From Mesostigma viride (lineage: Eukaryota > Streptophyta > Mesostigmatophyceae > Mesostigmatales > Mesostigmataceae): a stretch of DNA of 64,000 bases. The position numbers and the translations under genes are program-made. The DNA lies in NCBI GenBank assembly GCA_009746045.1, contig RPFO01000256.1, forward strand, positions 830,429 through 894,428, in the 5' to 3' direction. The notes beneath the pieces are model-generated. The model was given only the letters and a program-made list of their open reading frames with translations. It did no database searches and was not told the DNA's origin. Positions 44,020-53,921 of the stretch are shown piece by piece (the stretch's first letter is position 1; each line of letters starts with the position of its first letter).

Positions 44020-44592
44020 TGTTACGTCGCGTAACTTTTGTTGTTGTTACGGACGTAAATTAGGTCCTTTGTGCCTCAGCCATTTCGAGACAGTCCGTTG
44101 ACTTTCCTAAGCTTACGTGTAGTTAGGACCTTTTTGGCCGGTTGGTACCGGGCCTTGTGACGTGGCAATCGTACAGTATGGTGGCTTGGTGCAGTCGCGC
44201 CGCGCTGCGTACTTTAGTAGTGGTCCTTTATCCTCCGTTTGAACCTTGTGGACATGCGTTGGTCCTGTAGGCGAGGGTCGGTGTCGGCCCGAGCATACAC
44301 GCATGTCGGCGATCATTTATGCAGCGGTTGTCCTTCGTGAATCGCACTCGGCGTGTATTATGGAAATGTAATACATCGTTTTGGGTCGTGAATTTACCAG
44401 TGTTTACTTCGTAGTGTCCCGGCATTATTTGGTATATGGCGTACAGTAACCGCATGTATCGGAATGCATTGAGAGCAGAGTCGTCGCGTCCTAGGTCTTA
44501 TAGCCAATACAGCTCCTCATCGCTAGGTACCCTCACTAGTTTAGGTAAGGTTAGGCGCGGGGTTTGGGATCGAGTAGAGCCTGGGCGTAACA
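44020..44592 (+). repeat. 5' LTR of copy C (573 bp)
   Basis: TGTTACG...CGTAACA. Contains the terminal palindrome GTTACGTCGCGTAAC, the TTACGGACGTAA block, a candidate core promoter CATTTATGC at 44314-44322, and the ATG at 44436 of the leader peptide. Confidence 0.95.
44314..44322 (+). promoter_or_regulatory. Candidate TATA-like core in the LTR
   Basis: CATTTATGC is conserved at the equivalent place in every LTR here (for example 10051-10059), about 115-135 bp before the conserved ATG. It is inferred as a promoter core from conservation and composition only. Confidence 0.3.
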
Positions 44593-44694
44593 ATGGTATC
44601 GGAGGTTTAGGTAGACGCGACGAAGCTCCCTTGCAGCACTATACGCCAGAGGCCTTCCGCGGCCAGGGCACAGAAGAAGACATCCTCTTGACAG
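44436..44694 (+). CDS. Leader peptide exon 1, begins inside the LTR
   Basis: The ATG at 44436 opens M-A-Y-S-N-R-M-Y-R-N-A, Ser/Arg-rich, conserved with the A, B and remnant LTRs (M-A-Y-Y-S-N-T-Y-V-N-A). The frame crosses the LTR end and primer site and stays open to a strong donor, ACAG|GTAAGG, at 44694/44695 (259 nt, phase 1). Unspliced, the frame stops at 44729. The basic Ser-rich composition could suit a nuclear or RNA-binding tail. It is best read as the N-terminal exon of a spliced product (see 45045 and 57042). Confidence 0.6.
44594..44605 (+). other. Primer-binding site (initiator tRNA-Met-like)
   Basis: TGGTATCGGAGG begins two bases after the LTR end; TGGTATC matches the 3' end of plant initiator tRNA-Met as used by many plant LTR elements. 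Confidence 0.75.
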
Positions 44695-45044
44695 GTAAGG
44701 GGCGGGTCGCCTGCAAGCTAGGGGGGTAGTGCTGCCCGATCCGGGACACGCCCTGCTTAGAAGTTAGACCTGCTCAAAGCGGATAACTCCTCACGTAGAT
44801 AGTTTCTTTTCCTCTTCCTTCTGTGTGTGCATTTCCTTGCTGGGTGCTGTTTGACGTTAGATAGTGGGTTGGCCGGTTCCGTTGTGCCGGTTAGCGAGAC
44901 GATTAGCGTCTCGGAAGACTCCACCTCTTTTCCGTGCTTGCTGCTGCGTTTCTTTAGATGATTTCTCGTGCAGAGCCTTGAGCCGCCTGCTCACATACAA
45001 ACCGGTGCTGGCTTCCTCGTCTACTTTCTGGATTCTGCTTTCAG
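44695..45044 (+). other. Predicted intron 1 of the leader transcript
   Basis: GTAAGG donor and gattctgctttcag acceptor, 350 nt. Prediction from consensus and frame only. Confidence 0.5.
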
Positions 45045-45110
45045 ATCCGGCAACGACAGCCGAGCCTACACCTACTGTAAAGTCTAGTCCCTCAGAGTCA
45101 CCTAAACAAG
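45045..45110 (+). CDS. Leader peptide exon 2 (22 codons)
   Basis: 66 nt between an acceptor (ctttcag) and a donor (AAG|GTACGT). In the frame set by exon 1 it is open and encodes a Pro/Thr/Ser-rich segment (P-A-T-T-A-E-P-T-P-T). It enters and leaves in phase 1, so it can be included or skipped without changing frame. The next in-phase acceptor is that of the third ORF at 57036. Confidence 0.5.
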
Positions 45111-45119
45111 GTACGTACC

Positions 45120-45551
45120 ATGCAGGGTGCTGGGCGCCAGCGTTTTTCTAACCGTCCTCGTTCCAGTTCCTCTAGTAATAATAGCCGTGCTAAATACTAT
45201 GCGGTCATCACCTCTTCTTGGTCTTGTATTTTCCTTTCTTGGGCTGATGCCCGTTCCGTGATTAATAATTCCTCTGTTCCTGTTCTTAGATATAGGAAGT
45301 TTCACCTCTTTGAAGAAGCACAACAGTTTTGCCTTTGGTATAGTCAAACCGACATAGGACTCCATTCTCGCCCTACACGTCCTCCTCCTGAAATTCCCAC
45401 TGCAGATATTTCTCCTCCTCATATCCCTGACAGCTTCCTTACTCCTTTACCTTCTCCTACCCGTGAACGTGGGTCTTCTTCCTCCTCTATTGAAACCCCT
45501 CTTACCGTGGAATTTGGTTCCTTGTCAATCACCGTGACCAAGAAGGAGTGA
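45120..45551 (+). CDS. RNase H1/viroplasmin N-terminal-like hybrid-binding domain protein
   Basis: A 143-residue ORF upstream of gag; its ATG lies 9 nt past the exon-2 donor, so it is present only on RNA unspliced there. Residues 25-75 follow the hybrid-binding domain found at the N-terminus of eukaryotic RNase H1 and in caulimovirus transactivator proteins: K-Y-Y-A-V (25-29), I-F-L-S-W (37-41), a conserved Val, R-Y-R-K-F (57-61) and E-A-Q-Q-F (66-70). The N-terminus is Arg/Ser-rich; the C-terminus is Pro/Ser-rich. The family's known role is binding RNA:DNA hybrid or dsRNA, so a role in reverse transcription or RNA handling is plausible. Recognition is by motif spacing, not by search. Confidence 0.65.
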   Translation: MQGAGRQRFSNRPRSSSSSNNSRAKYYAVITSSWSCIFLSWADARSVINNSSVPVLRYRKFHLFEEAQQFCLWYSQTDIGLHSRPTRPPPEIPTADISPPHIPDSFLTPLPSPTRERGSSSSSIETPLTVEFGSLSITVTKKE

Positions 45552-45794
45552 GCTAGATTGTTCTTTCCTTTTTCCTTGCTAAAGTGGATGCCACTTCCCT
45601 TTGTTTTTTTTGGTCATGCCCCATTTGACCTGAATTTATTTTCTTTTTGACCTGATTTTCTTTTATCCTTGATCTGATTTTATTTTAGTTGTGGTCAGAT
45701 TTTTGTTCGGTCCTTGACCAGATTTTTGTCTTATCCTTGTTCAGCTTGTTAACTTTTCCTCGTCCAGTGTATTTCTTTCCTTTGCACCTCAAAC
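45552..45794 (+). other. Pyrimidine-rich leader before gag
   Basis: 243 bp with several imperfect copies of a T-rich unit (ttgacctgatttt, gaccagatttttg). No ATG-led ORF of note. It could influence gag translation; nothing direct shows it. Confidence 0.45.
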
Positions 45795-47513
45795 ATGTCC
45801 TCTCAACCGTCTCTTGGTGGGGGTATGTCTCCCATTAACCAACGTTCCTCAGGTGTTACTCCTGGTGTTAATCCTGGTACTCCTCAGTTGGCTATGGGTA
45901 ATAGACGTGATTCCTTGGACACTGTCCATCACTTGACTCCTCCGTCTCAGAGTGTACGTTCTGACAGTACTCCCTCTACTCCGTCCTTTCACCGTTCACC
46001 TATTATTCCTCCTCCTACGTTTGAGGCGCGTACTAGGGCTACTGCCCCATCCTCTGCTATTCCTCCTGGTAATGCTGGGAATCCCTCTGTGTCTGTACCC
46101 TCTCAGGCTCCTCAGGTGTCAGCCCCTCGTGGTGTACGTAGTCTCGCTCCTGTGGGCCCTACTGGGTATCCTACTGCCATTCCTACACATCCTCCTGCTT
46201 CCTGGGCATACCCTGATACGGCCTATGAAGCAGCCCAATTCCCGTCGCGTGTAGCAGAATTAGAGATTAATCAGGATTTTAGCACCATGCCTCTCCATGA
46301 TAAAAACTATGATCATTTTTCCTATTCCACAATGAGAGAAGCCTATACTGTTCCTCACACCTCGGGTCACCAACCTGACTCTGTGGCGCCCTCACGTCCT
46401 CTTCCTAAGACCTATCCTGCTCCTCATAATTGGTTACTGCCTGAGTATGTGCCTGTGGAAAAGAGTGGGCCGATGGATAAAACTGATCCTTCTCGTGCAT
46501 CTAAGCCCCCTCCCCTTCCCACCTTTACTAGTGTGCCTAAGTTAGATACCAGTTCCACTCCTCAGCAGTTTTTCACCTTTCTTATGCTCCTCACTCAGCA
46601 GACGGCCTCTTGGGAACAGTATTATAGGTGGAAACTCCCTGATGTTGTTCTTGTCCCTCATTACCTTACCACGTGTGTGGCCCCTGCCCTTGTCACCCTT
46701 ATTCAATGTGAGTCCCTCGCGTCACATGCATACCCTAACTCAGTAGCAGAATTGTTTAGGAGATTGGAAAATCATGTAGTGCCTCCAGACGCTGATTGGC
46801 AAGAACGCCTTAGCTTTGGATCCCTTGAGCAAGGCAATAAAACTTATAGGGAATATCAACGCGAATTTGATGCCCAGATGGTACGCATTCGAGACCTCTC
46901 GGGTGCGGAAGTCCGTGCTCGCTTCTTGCAAGGTCTTAATAAAAACCTCTTGCGTGAAGTTAAGAAACAGTTTTCTGCTTATCGTTTTCGCGACCTTCCT
47001 CTGGCTGCGGTTCGTACCCATCTCCTCCGTGTTGCTGATTTTATGTATGCTCCTGCTCCTGTCCGTACTAGGGTCCATAACCTTGTCCTCACCCCTGAAG
47101 AAGAAGAGGCATATGTAGAAGAATTAGATATTTGTGTTACAGATGTATCTGCATTGGATGTGTCTCACATCACGTGTTATCACTGTCATGAGGTGGGCCA
47201 TCTTAAGAGGGAGTGCCCCAAGTTTCTTTCTGGAGCCCCCCCTCATCCCAATGCCCGCCCTCCGCGTACTCCTCAGCGGGCCTCTCCCCTTCGCCCACCC
47301 TCTGGTCGTTCCTCTTCTGCTCCTCAACCCTCTCGGTTAAATGCTGTACAGACAGGCTCCTTAGTGAATCCCCATTCTGATCAGGATGCCGTCCCCTCTC
47401 AATACCCGCGTGATTCTCCAGCAATGGCCTTCTCACCCGGGTTTCCTCCAGGGTTCGTTCCCTTGGATGATGTAGGGGGGAGGGAAAACAGTAGACCTGT
47501 CAGCAGGGGGTAG
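45795..47513 (+). CDS. gag: Gag polyprotein (copy C, 572 aa)
   Basis: The ATG at 45795 follows a T-rich leader (cacctcaaacATG). The first ~180 residues are Ser/Pro-rich and low-complexity. The retrotrans_gag core runs from about residue 240 to 420. One CCHC zinc knuckle (C-Y-H-C-H-E-V-G-H-L-K-R-E-C) lies near residue 460, then a Pro/Arg-rich tail. The stop is at 47511-47513. The pol frame is already open from 47476, so the two overlap by about 38 nt in a run of G and A; Pol expression would need recoding. Intact and longer than most Ty3 Gags because of the N-terminal extension. Confidence 0.93.
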   Translation: MSSQPSLGGGMSPINQRSSGVTPGVNPGTPQLAMGNRRDSLDTVHHLTPPSQSVRSDSTPSTPSFHRSPIIPPPTFEARTRATAPSSAIPPGNAGNPSVSVPSQAPQVSAPRGVRSLAPVGPTGYPTAIPTHPPASWAYPDTAYEAAQFPSRVAELEINQDFSTMPLHDKNYDHFSYSTMREAYTVPHTSGHQPDSVAPSRPLPKTYPAPHNWLLPEYVPVEKSGPMDKTDPSRASKPPPLPTFTSVPKLDTSSTPQQFFTFLMLLTQQTASWEQYYRWKLPDVVLVPHYLTTCVAPALVTLIQCESLASHAYPNSVAELFRRLENHVVPPDADWQERLSFGSLEQGNKTYREYQREFDAQMVRIRDLSGAEVRARFLQGLNKNLLREVKKQFSAYRFRDLPLAAVRTHLLRVADFMYAPAPVRTRVHNLVLTPEEEEAYVEELDICVTDVSALDVSHITCYHCHEVGHLKRECPKFLSGAPPHPNARPPRTPQRASPLRPPSGRSSSAPQPSRLNAVQTGSLVNPHSDQDAVPSQYPRDSPAMAFSPGFPPGFVPLDDVGGRENSRPVSRG

Positions 47514-48588
47514 CCTGGTCAGGTCCTCAGCTAGTACCCCAAGCCCTGAAAAATTTTGTTTACCTGTTTTTGTCACTACTGTGGATGCTGCATCCTCTGC
47601 ACCCCTGCGTGTGCGTCCTTTGATGTTTCTAAATGGTGGCCTTACCGTTCCTACTACCGTGGTAGACCCTTTTCTGCGTCCTCATGATATCCTCAATGTT
47701 TCTGTCCTCGTAGATAGTGGGGCTGCCAGCTCCTTTGTAAGTGAGGCCCTTGTTAGGAGACTAGGATTAGTATCTACCCCTCATGCCTCTCCAGTGACTG
47801 TACACTATGCTGATGGTCGCACCAGTCACTCTCCTGGGACTGTATCCTTACCACTCCTCATTCAGGGTCGCCAGATTAAATTGGTGGCGACCATAGGTCC
47901 TATAACGACTGCGGATATATTGTTGGGCTTAGATTGGCATCAAGACCACAAAATCACTATTAATTATGACACTATGGTTATCTGGTTCCCTGACAATTCT
48001 TATTGGGTGCCTGAACGACACTATAAGGTAGAAAATCTTTCCTTGGTGGATATTACTCCTCCGCCTCCTCCTCAGCCTCCTCCTAGGCGTAGTATATCTG
48101 ATGTCATAATGACTAAAGATCAATTACGAGCAGAACTAAAGGAAAATGGATATTTATTATGTATGTTCCTCCAATTGGAAATACAAGAAATACCTATTAA
48201 TAATGTGGGAATAGATCCTGATAAACCCAATGCAATAGGAGTAGGGTTTGACAAAACGGAGTTAGCCCGCTACATGGCTGTTATTGATTCCTCTAAGGTC
48301 TTTGAAGAAAAGACCCCCTCATACCCTCCTCCGCGTCCTGTTTTGCATCGTGTTGTGATTAAAGATGGTGCTGTTCCTACGCACTCCCCTATGTATAGAA
48401 TGGGCCCTACAGAGCTTAAAGAATTAAAGCAGATTCTCGTAGACCTTTTAGAGGCAGGTTTAATAGAACCCAGCAATTCCCCATATTCCGCTGGTGTTTT
48501 GCTAGTTCCTAAGCCAAATGGCAAGTTCCGCTTGGTTACTGATTATCGTAAATTGAATGACATTACTGTAAAATCTAAATACCCCTTG
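47476..48588 (+). CDS. pol: pol N-terminal part: protease and RT fingers (copy C)
   Basis: The frame is open from 47476; the first possible internal start is a GTG at 47581, which is not convincing, so fusion to Gag by frameshift is likely. Aspartic protease D-S-G at about 47714 and hydrophobic I-L-L-G-L-D at about 47920. The linker and RT fingers end at codon TTG 48586-48588, which is the target duplication of the nested foldback element. The frame resumes exactly at 53925, so removing the insertion would restore one uninterrupted pol; the protein is otherwise undamaged. Confidence 0.9.
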
Positions 48589-48659
48589 GAGGGGATTCAT
48601 AGGTGTTTGCTCAATTTCACAAGTCTTCAAATGAGTAAAAAAAAAATCTTTCAGATCTG

Positions 48660-50330
48660 AGGGTACCTAAAGCTGGACTGTTGCAGGCAGCATGTAGACC
48701 ATGAAAATAGACCACCCACGAAAATTGGGCTCATTCTGAGCTCAAATGGTGACATGTGACAGCATATACATGTGCAGTTTTTCGTCATTTCCCCCCTTTA
48801 CTTACATGAAACAAATATGAATAGTGGACAAATGAACTCATTTCAGGCTGGATTCTTGCAGGCAGCATCTAGACCATGAAAATAGACCACCCACAAAAAT
48901 TGGGCTCATTCTGAGCTCAAATGGTGACATGTGACAGCATACATGTGCAGTTTTTCGTCATTTTCCCCCTTTTCTTACATGAAACAAATATGAATAGTGG
49001 ACAAATGAACTCATTTCAGGCTGGATTCTTGCAGGCAGCATTTAGACCATGAAAATAGACCACCCACAAAAATTGGGCTCATTCTGAGCTCAAATGGTGA
49101 CATGTGACAGCATACATGTGCAGTTTTTCGTCATTTTCCCCCTTTTCTTACATGAAACAAATATGAATAGTGGACAAATGAACTCATTTCAGGCTGGATT
49201 CTTGCAGGCAGCATGTAGACCATGAAAATAGACCACCCACAAAAATTGGGCTCATTCTGAGCTCAAATGGTGACATGTGACAGCATACATGTGCAGTTTT
49301 TCGTCATTTTCCCCCTTTTCTGACATGAAACAAATATGAATAGTGAACAAATGAACTCATATCAGGCTGGATTCTTGCAGGCAGCATTTATACCATGAAA
49401 ATAGACCACCCACAAAAATTGGGCTCATTATGAGCTCAAATGGTGACATGTGACAGCATACATGTGCAGTTTTTCGTCATTTTCCCCCTTTTCTTACATG
49501 AAACAAATATGAATAGTGAACAAATGAACTCATTTCAGGCTGGATTCTTGCAAGCAGCATCTAGACCATGAAAATAGACCACCCACAAAAATTGGGCTCA
49601 TTCTGAGCTCAAATGGTGACATGTGACAGTGTAAATATGCAGCTTTTCGTCATTTGCACCGGTTTCTTACATGAAACAAATAGGAATCATGACCAAATGA
49701 ACTCATATCGAGCTGCCAGGATTCTTGCAAGCAACATTTAAACCATAATACTACACCACCTACAAAAATTGGGCTCATTATGAGCTCAAATGGTGACATG
49801 TGACAGTATAAATATGCAGTTTTACGCCATTTTCATCGTTTTCTTACACGAAATAAATAGGAATCATGACCAAATGAGCTCATATCGAGCTGGATTCTTG
49901 CAAGCTACATTTAAACCATAATACTAGACCACCTACAAAAATTGGGCTCATTATGAGGTCAAATGGTGACATGTGACAGTATAAATATGCAACCTTTTGT
50001 CATTTGCACCGGTTTCTTACATGAAACAAATAGGAATCATGAACCAATGAACTCATATCCAGCTGGATTCTTGCAAGCTACATTTAAACCATAATACTAC
50101 ACCACCTACAAAAATTGGGCTCATTATGAGCTCAAATGGTGACATGTGACAGTATGAATATGCAGTTTTACGCCATTTGCACCGGTTTCTTACATGAAAC
50201 AAATAGGAATCATGACCAAATGAACTCATATCAAGCTGGATTCTTGCAAGCAACATTTAAACCATAATACTAGACCACCTACAAAAATTGGGCTCATTCG
50301 ATCTGAGCTCAAATGGTGACATGTGACAGT
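48660..50330 (+). repeat. Left arm: ~10 tandem copies of a ~174-bp repeat
   Basis: Each unit carries gaccatgaaaatagaccacc, attgggctcattctgagctc and gtgacatgtgacag blocks. The first five or six copies are nearly identical; those nearer the centre (from about 49690) are more diverged. Confidence 0.92.
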
Positions 50331-50339
50331 ATATGAAAA

Positions 50340-51220
50340 GAGACAACAAACGTGGACTGAAGAAGCATTGGCACGCTGAGCCCCGGCCGTGCATGTCTGA
50401 GACCAGTTGTCTGAAAAGAGACAACAAACGTGGCAGCATGGCACGCCGAGCCCCGTGCATGTCTGAGACCAGTTGTCTGAACTGAAACGTAAAAAGCGCG
50501 GATCCGCGTAAGGCGCGATGTCTACTGGCTCAGGACAGTATATATATATATAAGTAACATTTAAACTCAGCCCAGTTTTGACGTCATTTCCAACTGAAAA
50601 AATTATTAATTAAATAATTCATTGATAAAACACGCGCTCCTATTGGGGAGTCGCAGAGCACAATAATACATGTTAAAGTGCTTTTCATCCCTGTATGTTG
50701 CACGCTGGGATCTAAAACTGAAAAATTTAAACTCACATCAATAAGGCTAGTCTGAGTCTGAGTCATCAATTATGTGGGGAGGGCGGCGCTTGTGGCGCGG
50801 GGTCGCCTTCGCTTGCTTGCTAGCCGTGCCCCGGTGTGCGACCTGCTTCGATCCGAACGCACTCTACTATCTCCGCCTAACCTCGCGCAGTCGAGTCGGG
50901 TGGCAGATTGGGTAACTCTACACCTGGGCATGCGCAAAGCGCAGCTCGCACCTCATCTAACCCTACTATTTCATCGTCCCCGTCTGTGTAGAGCACATGG
51001 ACCATGTTGTGCTCCTTATTAAACGCCGTCACATGGGCATGATACCGCTTCTCCCCTGAGTTTGGGCCTGAAAATATCTTGCATACCGGGGTCCCCACCA
51101 ACCATTCCGGCTCGTGCACGTCCATGACATGCGATTTGAAAAGTGCCATCGCCGTCTTCTCCGCCATCGCTGATTCCGTTTTCTGTGCTTATTCCGTTTT
51201 CCCACCCCTCATGTTTCGCG
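50340..51220. other. Central unique region of the foldback element
   Basis: Contains a direct repeat of tgaaaagagacaacaaacgtgg (about 50334 and 50411), a (TA)n stretch near 50540 and the antisense ORF 50877-51167. Confidence 0.7.
50877..51167 (-). CDS. Small hypothetical protein, Tudor-like pattern (96 aa)
   Basis: ATG at 51167. Residues 28-65 show V-G-T-P-V-C-K-I-F, then Y-H-A-H-V-T-A-F, then V-H-V-L-Y-T-D-G-D-D-E. This resembles Tudor/Agenet-type barrels that often read V-x-Y-x-D-G-D-x-E. It lies in the centre of a transposon that carries no transposase, so it may be a captured host exon. Recognition is weak and by eye only. Confidence 0.4.
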   Translation of the reverse strand: MAEKTAMALFKSHVMDVHEPEWLVGTPVCKIFSGPNSGEKRYHAHVTAFNKEHNMVHVLYTDGDDEIVGLDEVRAALCACPGVELPNLPPDSTARG

Positions 51221-52420
51221 CACATACGAAAAGGACTTGAATTTCCTTGCTAACAGGTCGGTCTCGGCAATTCATCTTGCATTCACTGGAATTCATTCAT
51301 CGAAGCCCCGAGACTGCCCGTCCAGTCTGAACATACGAAAAGGACTTGAATTTCCTTGCTAACAGGTCGGTCTCGGCAATTCATCTTGCATTCACTGGAA
51401 TTCACTCATCGAAGCCCCGAGACTGCCCGTCCAGTCTGAACATACGAAAAGGACTTGAATTTCCTTGCTAACAGGTCGGTCTCGGCAATTCATCTTGCAT
51501 TCACTGGAATTCACTCATCGAAGCCCCGAGACTGCCCGTCCAGTCTGAACATACGAAAAGGACTTGAATTTCCTTGCTAACAGGTCGGTCTCGGCAATTC
51601 ATCTTGCATTCACTGGAATTCACTCATCGAAGCCCCGAGACTGCCCGTCCAGTCTGAACATACGAAAAGGACTTGAATTTCCTTGCTAACAGGTCGGTCT
51701 CGGCAATTCATCTTGCATTCACTGGAATTCACTCATCGAAGCCCCGAGACTGCCCGTCCAGTCTGAACATACGAAAAGGACTTGAATTTCCTTGCTAACA
51801 GGTCGGTCTCGGCAATTCATCTTGCATTCACTGGAATTCGCTCATCGAAGCCCCGAGACTGCCCGTCCAGTCTGAACATACGAAAAGGACTTGAATTTCC
51901 TTGCTAACAGGTCGGTCTCGGCAATTCATCTTGCATTCACTGGAATTCACTCATCGAAGCCCCGAGACTGCCCGTCCAGTCTGAACATACGAAAAGGACT
52001 TGAATTTCCTTGCTAACAGGTCGGTCTCGGCAATTCATCTTGCATTCACTGGAATTCACTCATCGAAGCCCCGAGACTGCCCGTCCAGTCTGAACATACG
52101 AAAAGGACTTGAATTTCCTTGCTAACAGGTCGGTCTCGGCAATTCATCTTGCATTCACTGGAATTCACTCATCGAAGCCCCGAGACTGCCCGTCCAGTCT
52201 GAACATACGAAAAGGACTTGAATTTCCTTGCTAACAGGTCGGTCTCGGCAATTCATCTTGCATTCACTGGAATTCACTCATCGAAGCCCCGAGACTGCCC
52301 GTCCAGTCTGAACATACGAAAAGGACGAATTTCCTTGCTAACAGGTCGGTCTCGGCAATTCATCTTGCATTCACTGGAATTCATTCATCGAAGACCCGAG
52401 ACTGCCCGTCCAGTCTGAAC
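51221..52420. repeat. 11-copy 109-bp minisatellite
   Basis: Units start with catacgaaaaggacttgaat at 51223 and every 109 bp to 52313. Copies are almost identical (single substitutions; the last has a 3-bp loss), implying very recent expansion or homogenisation. Confidence 0.95.
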
Positions 52421-52574
52421 TTCATACTACCGTTGTACGAAATTCAGACTGCACGAACCTCGAGGATTGTCAATGAATGCCCATGAATTTCATTTGGTCG
52501 CACAAAAATGTTTTATTCAAGAGAACAGTGGCAATGGCATCAAACTGCATTGTTTTCCTTTCATTTGTCACCTT

Positions 52575-53818
52575 TTGAGCTGTAAACAGTCTATTTTGAT
52601 GGTCTACATGCTGCTTACAAGTTTCCAGCCTGATCTGAGTTCATTTGTTCAATATTCATATTTGTTTCATGTAAGATAACCGAGAAAATGACGAAAAACT
52701 GCACATGTATGCTGTCACGTGTCACCATTTGAGCTCAGAATGAGCCCAATTTTTGTGGGTGGTCTATTTTCATGGTCTAGATGCTGCCTGCAAGAACCCA
52801 GCCTGATATGAGTTCATTTGTTCACTGTTCATATTTGTTTCATGTCAGAAAAGGGGGAAAATGACGAAAAACTGCACATGTATGCTGTCACATGTCACCA
52901 TTTGAGCTCAGAATGAGCCCAATTTTTGTGGGTGGTCTATTTTCATGGTCTAGATGCTGCCTGCAAGAATCCAGCCTGATATGAGTTCATTTGTTCACTA
53001 TTCATATTTGTTTCATGTAAGAAAAGGGGGAAAATGACGAAAAACTGCACATGTATGCGGTCAAATGTCACCATTTGAGCTCAGAATGAGCCCAATTTTT
53101 GTGGGTGGTCTATTTTCATGGTCTAGATGCTGCCTGCAAGAACCCAGCCTGATATGAGTTCATTTGTTCACTGTTCATATTTGTTTCATGTAAGAAAAGG
53201 GGGAAAATGACGAAAAACTGCACATGTATGCTGTCACATGTCACCATTTGAGCTCAGAATGAGCCCAATTTTTGTGGGTGGTCTATTTTCATGGTCTAGA
53301 TGCTGCCTGCAAGAATCCAGCCTGATATGAGTTCATTTGTTCACTATTCATATTTGTTTCATGTAAGAAAAGGGGGAAAATGACGAAAAACTGCACATGT
53401 ATGCGGTCAAATGTCACCATTTGAGCTCAGAATGAGCCCAATTTTTGTGGGTGGTCTATTTTCATGGTCTAGATGCTGCCTGCAAGAATCCAGCCTGATA
53501 CGAGTTCATTTGTCCACTGTTCATATTTGTTTCATGTAAGAAAAGGGGGAAAATGACGAAAAACTGCACATGTATGCTGTCACATGTCACCATTTGAGCT
53601 CAGAATGAGCCCAATTTTTGTGGGTGGTCTATTTTCATGGTCTAAATGCTGCCTGCAAGAATCCAGCCTGATATGAGTTCATTTGTTCACTATTCATATT
53701 TGTTTCATGTAAGAAAAGGGGGAAAATGACGAAAAACTGCACATGTATGCTGTCACATGTCACCATTTGAGCTCAGAATGAGCCCAATTTTTGTGGGTGG
53801 TCTATTTTCATGGTCTGA
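52575..53818 (-). repeat. Right arm: ~7 inverted copies of the ~174-bp repeat
   Basis: Reverse complement of the left-arm units (ggtggtctattttcatggtc, gagctcagaatgagcccaat). Confidence 0.92.
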
Positions 53819-53921
53819 AGGCTGGATGACCCCTGCTTTATTGACAAATATAAGGATTTAATCACATGTGGAAAAATTGAGTAAAATTTATGAAATTGAG
53901 CAAACACTTATGAATCCCCTC

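Larger units (their letters stand above)
48589..53921. mobile_element. Foldback-like DNA transposon inserted in pol (5333 bp)
   Basis: Ends are GAGGGGATTCATA(G/A)GTG... and its inverse, with TTG at both edges (48586-48588, 53922-53924). Inside lie inverted arrays of the same ~174-bp repeat on each side (48660-50330 and 52575-53818, opposite orientations). A central region of 2.2 kb holds a small antisense ORF and an 11-copy 109-bp minisatellite. No transposase seen. A 3-bp duplication fits PIF/Harbinger or CACTA-type chemistry, but the ends match neither consensus well. Confidence 0.9.

Noticed and set aside
51221-52420. CRISPR-like array
   Set aside because: Units are contiguous 109-bp tandem repeats with no variable spacers, in a eukaryotic transposon.
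53868-53921. ATG at 53868 as the start of pol in copy C
   Set aside because: These bases are the end of the foldback element; pol codons resume at the TTG duplication.
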